Made by a program: the position numbers and the translations under genes. Source: Nereocystis luetkeana (lineage: Eukaryota; Sar; Phaeophyceae; Laminariales; Laminariaceae). Taken from it: a stretch of 64,000 bases of DNA. The DNA is taken from the NCBI GenBank assembly GCA_031213475.1, contig JARUPZ010000025.1:3360077-3424076 (forward strand). Direction: 5' to 3'. Below the pieces are notes generated by a model that saw only the letters and a list, made by a program, of their open reading frames with translations, was not told the DNA's origin and searched no databases. Below are positions 12,757 to 21,700 of the stretch, piece after piece; the stretch's first letter is position 1, and every line of letters starts with the position of its first letter.

Positions 12757-15700
12757 TACATATATGTATAACCTATATATTATACAAGGTACACCTTCGG
12801 GATGTATGTACGTGAAATCCCGGGGGCGTAGCAAGGCGAGAATGGAGTCACACGTAACTCGCGTATAGCTGTTCTTGGCGGAGACGTGAACCATGGGTTA
12901 GCGTATTGCTCGAAGAAATGTACAGTAGTTAGCAGGAACTGAGTACTAATCTTTCTGTGGTGAATACTTCACTGCTACATTCACCCGGAACCGTGGGTTG
13001 ACTACTATACTGTTCCTATACACCACTACCACTACTACACAGATGCAGTTCAGATAAACGTAGCACGCACTGTACAAAATACTACCTGGTACACTACTAC
13101 GACTACTAACTATATAACTAAGTACTGCACTAGAGTTGAGCAATCGTTCATACAATACAGACAACCTCATGGTAAACAGAGATATGAAATAACCACGCCA
13201 CACCTCATGACCACTATTCTGTTTTACTATACATCACTGCCAGCGATAGGGAGACGCAGTACAGGTAGAAGCAGCATGAACAAATACTACTCAAATACCT
13301 ACTTATACTGCCACTAGAATACTAACTTTCGTACAACGGCAACAAAGCACGCAAGCGGTACCATGGGTTGGGGGCATAACCGCTATACTGTTACTATTGA
13401 CACACGCCCACCACTACTATGCAGATTGACGTACTGTAGTAACGTAGAAACAGCATGCACGCTATGACTACTGTTATGATACTTGTAGATGTACAGGCTA
13501 CGTCCTACATACTGTTGAGCGCAGCTACTGATATTGCCCAGGTGGAAGCAGCATGAAGCCTGCAACAACAGCAATGGCGGACACCACTCTGACTACGGCT
13601 ATTGCTACTACTTATAGTACAGGTACTATTACCGCTTTTAGACAGGCGTTAATAGAACCACCGTGCATTCGGTACCATGGGCTACTATCAATATTGATAC
13701 TGCAACTACAATCATTACATACTAGACTAAGTACTTTAAAGTTCTATACCTGCGTGTCAAAAACAGCGTCAATGACACAGAAAGGCCGAAAAACAAAAAC
13801 AGCAATATTAGCGGGAAGCATCGTCTCTGAATGTATTCATGTACAGGTATACATACGGTTGGGGCATGATGGAAACGTTATCTCCACCTTTTTGTTGTGA
13901 AAAAGTGATAATCATAGTCAAATAAGTACTCACGGCAACAACAGCTGACTCCTGGCAACAGCAGCTGACTCCTGGTAACAGCAGTAGAACTCTAACATCA
14001 CTATTGCCATCAATAGACAGCGACAGGTTTACATACGATTGGGAACATCACGAAAAACAGATCTGCGCCTGTCCTGAAGTGATTATGTCTACGTTCAAAT
14101 TAATGACTGCGAAAGCAGTATATTATATTCATGGTGACAAAACTCGTGGCAACGGCAGCCCTACTACCTACTACAACTACAACTACAACTACAACTGCTA
14201 CTACTACTACTACTACTACTACTACACTACTACTGCTATCAAAGACTACTTCTTATACTGCTACTGCTACTGCTACTACTACTGCTATTACTACTACTGC
14301 TACTACTACCGCTAGTGTACTCCTACACTCCTACGCCAGGTGCACACGGAGACATGGGGGGGTGAAGGGAAACGGTAAGCACGATGGGCCTGGCTCTGTA
14401 GCTATTGTGCAGTGCGATTACCTGCTGCTGAAAGCGTGCGACTGGACAACTCGCTACAGTAGGTATGATACGTAGATATACAGCAATAAGTACCAGGTAC
14501 CTGGTGCCAATTTTCCCCAGGTAGACGGACCAAGGGAGCAAGTTTTGTAGTCACGTACGTGCTCCGTGTGAGGTGTGTAGTGTACGTCGAAGGACTAAGT
14601 GAAACATGCATGACGCTTGACAGACGTTTACTGCTGCTGCTGCCTCTGAGGTTGATCGAAAACCTAAACTGGGCATGCAAACGAGGGCAATTCCCAAACT
14701 GTTGATATGTTCCAACGCAGAGAAAAATTAGCCAAGATATTTCTTCGTTGCTGAAAGTACACACAGCTCGTCGAAACATTACATACGTGCCCTGGAATCT
14801 TAGTACATATAAAATATAAACCAGGCAGTCGGGCAGTGTGGGCTGTGGCTGGTGCCACACCAAGGCAGTACAGTGAGACGGGACCGGTATAGGCCTGGCT
14901 CTATATATCATGCCCGTTGCGATTACCTGCTGCTGAGAGCGTGCAACTGGACAACTAGCCAGGTATGACACCAATACCTGGTACCAAATTTTCCCAGGTA
15001 GACGAACCGGGAGAGACCGTTTTGTGGCCACGAACGTGCTCGGTGTTCGATTTATACTACCCGTAAAAGGGCTTTGTGCAACAGATTCGACGGCGGACAG
15101 ATGCGTACTGTTGCTGCTGTATGTTGCTGCTACTGCTGCTGGACAACCAGCTAGGTATGGCACCAATACCAAGTATCAGATTCTATCAGGTAGACGGATC
15201 AAGGATTTGGTGGTCACAAGCTTGCCCGGTGTCAGGTGTACACCACCCACCAAAGAGCTTGGTGCAACATATACGACGACAGACAGAAGTGTACTGATGT
15301 TTTTACTGTATGTCTGCAGCTGCTACTGCTACTTCTGCTGCTGAGGTAGAAAGCATATGCACATCAAATGGTTAAAAAAAAAGTGTTCGAGATAGGCGGG
15401 CTATATACTTCTGAAATAACAAAACATGAGTGGGGTTTTCAATGTTACCTACTGGTTCGGCGAGGGAGAAAGCAAGCCCTTTCTAAATAAAGCCAGCTCA
15501 GCGAAGTAAAATGCCCCGGGCACCGCCACGGAGCTCGGCCGGGATCTAGGCATGCGTCGTAATGTACCCACGGTCCCCTTGCTTTTCCCGCAGCTGAAAG
15601 TGCGAGAAAGAACCCTCGGCCACCGGAGAACAGCATGCCAAAAACAATAAAAGTGCATCTAATACATATACATATATGCCTGGACCATGACAGTCTTCAT

Positions 15701-18700
15701 AGGGGTTGCACGCTCGCGTCTTTTCAGGGTCAGGTTATTGGTGGTGTATTGAGATCTTCAACAGACGAGCCTCAGAAAATAGAGCTGCTATAAACAGGTG
15801 CACCAGGAAAAGGTAGCATGCATCTATCATACACGTGTTCTGCACATTGATTCTTATCGTAGCATGGGTGATATTTACAACAAAAGCCGACGTCCTCCGA
15901 CCACACAAAAAAGTACCACACACAGCCAAGGGGGGTACCACTACAAAAGGAAAGGATAGAACGAGTTTGGCGCGGTTTCGGTTGCGTGCCTAAGTTCGAC
16001 GCAGCATTTATTGTGATTGAAACGTGCAAGTGTGTTTCATGGAAATAGCTTGCGCGACCTGCAGCGGCGTTTCTCAGTTAAACGGTTGGCCCTCCGTCTT
16101 GGCGATTTGTGAGTGCGTGCTGGCAGACAGATGAGCCAGGCATAAGGTAGAAGTATCTGTATAAAATACAGTACAGTATAGCTGCCCCCGAAAACGCTGA
16201 AACGTACAATAGGTTCGATTCAGCTCGCATCAAACAACATAACATATACCCATCTCGGCCTGTAGCGTCTACATTGGAGTGCATATGTTTTCGAGCACAA
16301 AGAACGCTTGGCGTTAGAGTGGGCATTTAATCACAGGAGTAAAAAGGGGTAGAGTAAGTGCGGGTGAAACATCGTACGCAGACGTCGCTTGGTTGATCCG
16401 GCCTTTATGGCCCGCATAGTCCATGACGCAATGCCATATACAACGTCCAAACCTCGAGTCGGCCCCACTCGATGTGCAGCTCTGACCACGTTACTACGAC
16501 AATCACAGGTATGGTAAGCTAAGAATGTGGGGTGGGTTCGGGTTCGGAGTGGCGTCGGTGATCGGCGGTTATGTTTTCGACGCGGGCACCGGCGGTTACA
16601 AGGACGTCATGATCACGTTCGTGACCCTCACGCTCGTCACCATTGTCGCGGCCACATTGGTTCCCATCGGTATAACCGCGAAGGCTTACCAGGAACCCGA
16701 CGAACCAAGGTGGGTGTTTTTTTCATGTAATTTCCTGGTTCTGTGGGGTTTCCCTGACCGTGTACATATTGCGGGTGATTTTTTTACTGAGGCACACTGC
16801 TATGGCGGAGTTTAAAAGTCAGGTCTACTACGCCAACGGCTTGGTGAAGAAATCACAAAGTAGTATGAAAATAATGGAGACCGAACTGATGTGGTTACGC
16901 TGCATTCCATCATGCTGGTAGCACCAACCTTTTCTGACGAACCTCGCTTGATGACCTCCAAACGTCACCCGAAAAGTGGATATACAGAAAGTATATAGCT
17001 GCAACCCAACGAGCAACCTCATAGCCTATGTAGGGTATGTCTGGTGCCTGTCTATGTTTCGAAAATGTTGTAGAACACGCACAGTATTCCCGCGGTATAT
17101 TGGAATGAGGATCATGGACAACGATGAACAGCTTGGTCCGAACAGTGCACACCTCACACAGAAACATCGAGCATCAACTCATGATCTGGATCGCTCGAGG
17201 CAGATATGTTCTCGCTTGCGTATGATCTAGCTTAGGGTTACAGGTAGGCCTCCGTACGGCCTGCATGATCTAGCACATGTTTCCTGGTTCAACGATTCAC
17301 GACGTATATCCCGCAGGGCCTCGGAGATTCAACAGGTGGGAAAGTAGTTTTTGTTAGGTCATGAAATACCTAATCTGTCCGAGGAGTGGAACGGCGCTAT
17401 AATGCATGCACTACCGTAGTAGAGCACGCGCCTGGGCGGTCGGCGAAAGAGAGTATATCCGCTTTGGAATCATGCACATATCCGTTCGACAAACGGTGTG
17501 TCGCATCACCGGCGTAATTACAAATATCTGTGGAAGTGTGCAGGAAAAATAGATATCTCGGTGATGTCATCATGATACTTACACACCCTGTAGAACGCGT
17601 GCCTGAGTTGTCACATCAAGCTTGTCAATATGCGTTTTGAGCAAGTGTTTGGTCTAATAGCTCCGTCATTTTTTCTTTCATACCTGGTATATAGCTTTCA
17701 AGATGTATTGAACCAAACTGTTACGGTGTACGTTCACAACTAACCGCCTCTTGGATATCGTAACTTCTACTAGCGGCGAGGAGCACGACAACGGTGGAAA
17801 ACGTCAGGTTTCAACCAACGGACGGGAGATCGCCGAGAAGACGATCAACCGCAAACACGTGGGTTCTGGAGCAGCTATGCCCATGGCCGCGGCCGCCGCG
17901 GCAACCAGCAACACGACCGGTCCGAACTGCAGGAGTGCGTGCCCCCCCGTGGGTAACCCACCTGCTCTAGACGCTATAGACGAGACGATAGTTACCACGA
18001 TTGGCACCGGTGGAGACAATGACGAGGAGCGGGGACTGGCGCAGAATGGCGCGGACGACACCGCGATGTCGGCGGTGTGGCGCGCGCTGCGCACCGTGGA
18101 TGCCGTTTCTTTTTTGGCGACGGTGGTCCTCAGCGGGATGGGCAGCGGTTTCATCGACACATTTCTTTTCATCAGGTTTGGGATCGATGTGTCGCGTTGA
18201 CGACGGGCAGCATTTGGACCCTTAGCGACGATATGGCCCCATTACGGTCGGGCATGGCGATCAAGACACATCACGTACACAAACACATACCCGGTACATA
18301 TTACTTTACGTTTACTGAATATATTTGGGTCGTGGAGGCGTTTTACGATAGAGGTGTCGCATCTGGGGGAAACAAAGAGGAGCCATCACGGCGTCCATAC
18401 CTGGCGCGCTGTTGAAGGAGGGATTCATACTGCACCACGGTTCATGGGGATAGGTGTAACCTTAAAAGGTGCACGCCCCAGTCCCAAGCATCAGCCGCAT
18501 TCGTATGTTTTCTTCCTTGAATTCCGCGTTTTGCTTTGGGGGTCAGATCAGCCTCAGAAAATGCAGGGTGGACATCTATCGTAAAACGACTCTCTGATCA
18601 CTATTTTGCCTCGTACGAAGTAATGGGTTATTGTTGAGATCATAAGGCAGAGAGCGTAAACTACGCTCGGGGCGTACATGGCACCTTTGCAGTTTACGGA

Positions 18701-21700
18701 GGACCCTCGCCGGGCGGGCTCTCTACTCGTTGTCACCTAGACAAAAACTGTTTCTCCAGAGGTATTATCCACATGACGCATCCTACACCATAGAGGTGCA
18801 CCTGCTGGTTCGGGCCCCGGGGCTCCTTTGCCCTTTGGGAGCTCTCACGATCATAAAATGAAAGCGCAACCCGATGGCCGAGGCATACAACAAAAAAACA
18901 CTCAAAAGACAAAAGAGGTGTTGCGTCGATGCAACTGTCGGGTAGGTCCTCGGTTACGTAGCCCCGACAGCCACAAACAGCTTCGACGTAAACGTTCCAC
19001 CACCCCTTACGCAGTCCCCGGTTCATACCGTGATGAGAGCGAACATTTCAGTAATATTTTCCGGCGCGCTCCTCGAATAGTAGCTGTACCCCTCGCGCAC
19101 AACACTGATTCTAAGAAAGAAGACTGTGGAAGCGATGAGAGACCTCCAACAATCTAGGTACGTTGGGAACAAATATAGTAAAACACAACTGGTATTCCAC
19201 CGATAATTGGTCAACCCTTTCAGCACTGCAGTTCCGTCTTGAAGACTATCTTCAAACTCTACTGTAAGTACCTCGTTCCCCCAATGGCGACTTCAGGACT
19301 GAAATGGTCTAGACAGGGACCCCCCCCCCCCCCCCCCGTCAGGCAGGAAGCGTTTCGGTAAGAACGTGCTACGTACCCCTTTCGCAGACACCAAGTACTC
19401 CATTTGCTGTCTCTGGAAGTGACTGCGCCGGAAAAATTATTAACTCATGAAGCTGTCATCTACATGCAAATCCACCTCACAAGAGATTCTTAGTAGTATG
19501 CAGCTCACCCTTCATACTACTCGCCAGATACCTCACGACGTTTCCCGCTTGGTGCAAGCAATGGCCGCCTGGTCGGTGAAAATCCAGCGTCCTCCGTCCC
19601 GGCATTGTAGGCATGCGAGAGTCTATGTCATGCGACTACGACCATGCGTGGGACCGAGTACATCTCTCCTGTCGAGGACCCCCCCCCCTGCCCCCCACCG
19701 TCACTTGACCTCCATAGCCTAGGTCTGCAGCGAAACCGACGTCTGAGAAGAAAAAACGATATAAGGGTAGTTCTTCCCCCGGTGGGAAGCCCCACCAGTC
19801 AGAACGTAAAAACACGTACCACCCCCATACTAGCGCAAGCGCGCGGCTCTGGCCTGACCACTCGAACAGGCAGCATCATTGGTATGACTTACGACAGGTG
19901 GTACAGCTGGCGCAGAGTACGGTGGAGGTGCGAAGTTTGTTTTAATGGGTCTCTCCTCACGTCACCTTAGGGCGCTCTACGCCTCTCGCCCAAAATCTGA
20001 TTTCGGAGGAGGGTGTACGTGCCGTCGGGGTAAGGAATCCCCTTGCATCATAGTATGTATGCAGCGAAACGTACGGCTACACTTGTGAGAAAAAAAAATC
20101 GGACGACGTTGGGTCAAGGAGACGCGCCATCCAGGAGCATTTTCGGCGCAGAAGTGATACCTCCATCGTAGCACGCGTTGTGTCTGCCCAACCTAGACAC
20201 GAGCTCCGATAAATCTTGTAGGCCACTTGACGCTTTTAGGACTGAAATTGCGTTTTTGGGGACGAATTGCTTCGAAATTGAGTTGTTTGTCACCAGAACG
20301 GGTCTTCGGTGCTATAAGGTTAGAACTGCCGTTTTAGTTGTGCGTACAAAGCACTCCGCGTCGGAGCAGTTTGCCCCCGAAACGGTTCCGCAGTACTAGA
20401 TGGGTTGGTATCGATTCGCAACCGCTACTACTACTACCAAACCCAAACGTGAAACATGGCGCATGGTGCCGGAGGGGGCATCAGTGACTCTCCTGAAGCT
20501 CCTTGGTGTCGAGGGGATTCATCTGTCCCCCTACAAACGACTTTAAGATAGTCAAGCTGGCTTCATCCGATGAGTAGACGCCCATGGCCTACAGCATCTT
20601 AAGACATTGAGAGAAACATCAAACGATGCCTGGTACAGGGTAGTTCAGTAACGCCAACTGCGTGGTTGGGGGAGTGATAGAAATCGCCTGGTGTCCGAGT
20701 TACAACCTAGGGGGTCTTACGGCACGGACTCACCTAAACCCTGCACGTACGTCTGATCGACCCCGCTGTCGACAACAACCAAATGAGTATTATGTTTTGA
20801 CCGCCATCTCGGTTGTTTTTACACTGTGTATGTGCTGAACAAAGATAAACACTATCATTTGGAGGTCCTAGCTTAAAGACCAGAATCTTGGAGGCTCAGC
20901 CTCCACTACGGCCAGAAATCTATGTCGACAACCCATGTCCGCTCTCGCCCTGTTGGGTTCCAACTCCAAACTGTTTTAAGACTAAGCCGGAGGAACTCCG
21001 CTCGCTTTTGTTCGTCTGCAGTAGGCAAGCAGTTCCCTCGATTTCCACGACGCAAAGACGAAAATCACACCATCCAGAGCAGTGCGTATCACCGTCCATT
21101 TAAGGCGTGCCACGATCGGCGTGCCGTTCTCAAAGAAAATAAAACGTTTAGGATTGCCGTGACTCTCGACCCAACCCCTTTTGAGACGCCGAGTCAGCGA
21201 CCGAGTTATACCAAACGTTTACGAGCACTGAGAGCGTCGATCATCACGAGTAGGACCGGGTCCCGCCCGTGTTGTGCTGCTACTTCTTGCATTGAAAATC
21301 GAAGACCAATCTGCACTATCGTCCAAACCCCACGCAGTGGCCGGTGCTTGCCACCATTTATTCCATTGGTTCTTTTTCGTTTATCCTTCGTCGGACTGGT
21401 CAAAATGTAGCGTAAGCTCACCACACTTCCATCGTGTGTCAATGTAAACCGTAGCTCCCGTTCCAACAGCAGACTGGGCTGTTGTTGACACTGATACCTC
21501 AAGCATGTCACCCCGACCGGACCCGTTAGTGTTTGTTTCCCTCTGAATTCGCAAAAGGGTCAACTGAGAAAGATCTGGCCTATATCGTCGGAACACCACC
21601 TGTAATTTACATGATTCGTTGAACGCCAACTACAGTAGGCCGGGATCGGGTTGCAATTTTCATGTTTTCGTAAGGTCGATCTCTGAGTTACGTGCATTTT

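Larger units (their letters stand above)
2390..16508 (+). other. 14.1-kb intron of the MFS gene packed with repeats
   Basis: The intron lies between exons A and B. It contains a 1.1-kb tandem duplication between TACA microsatellites, a TTA-type MITE, a tRNA-derived SINE, a frameshifted LINE and TAC/CAA microsatellites. No other convincing coding exon was found. The remaining stretches (2.4-3.5, 6.6-7.7 and 12.8-16.5 kb) are anonymous apart from degenerate repeats at 14.4-15.3 kb. Confidence 0.7.

Noticed and set aside
12493..12894. Cys-, Val- or Gln-run frames at the CAA tract
   Set aside because: Microsatellite translation with no flanking domain.
14402..15172. 256-residue minus-strand frame
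   Set aside because: Lies in a degenerate repeat block, no family resemblance, composition not protein-like.
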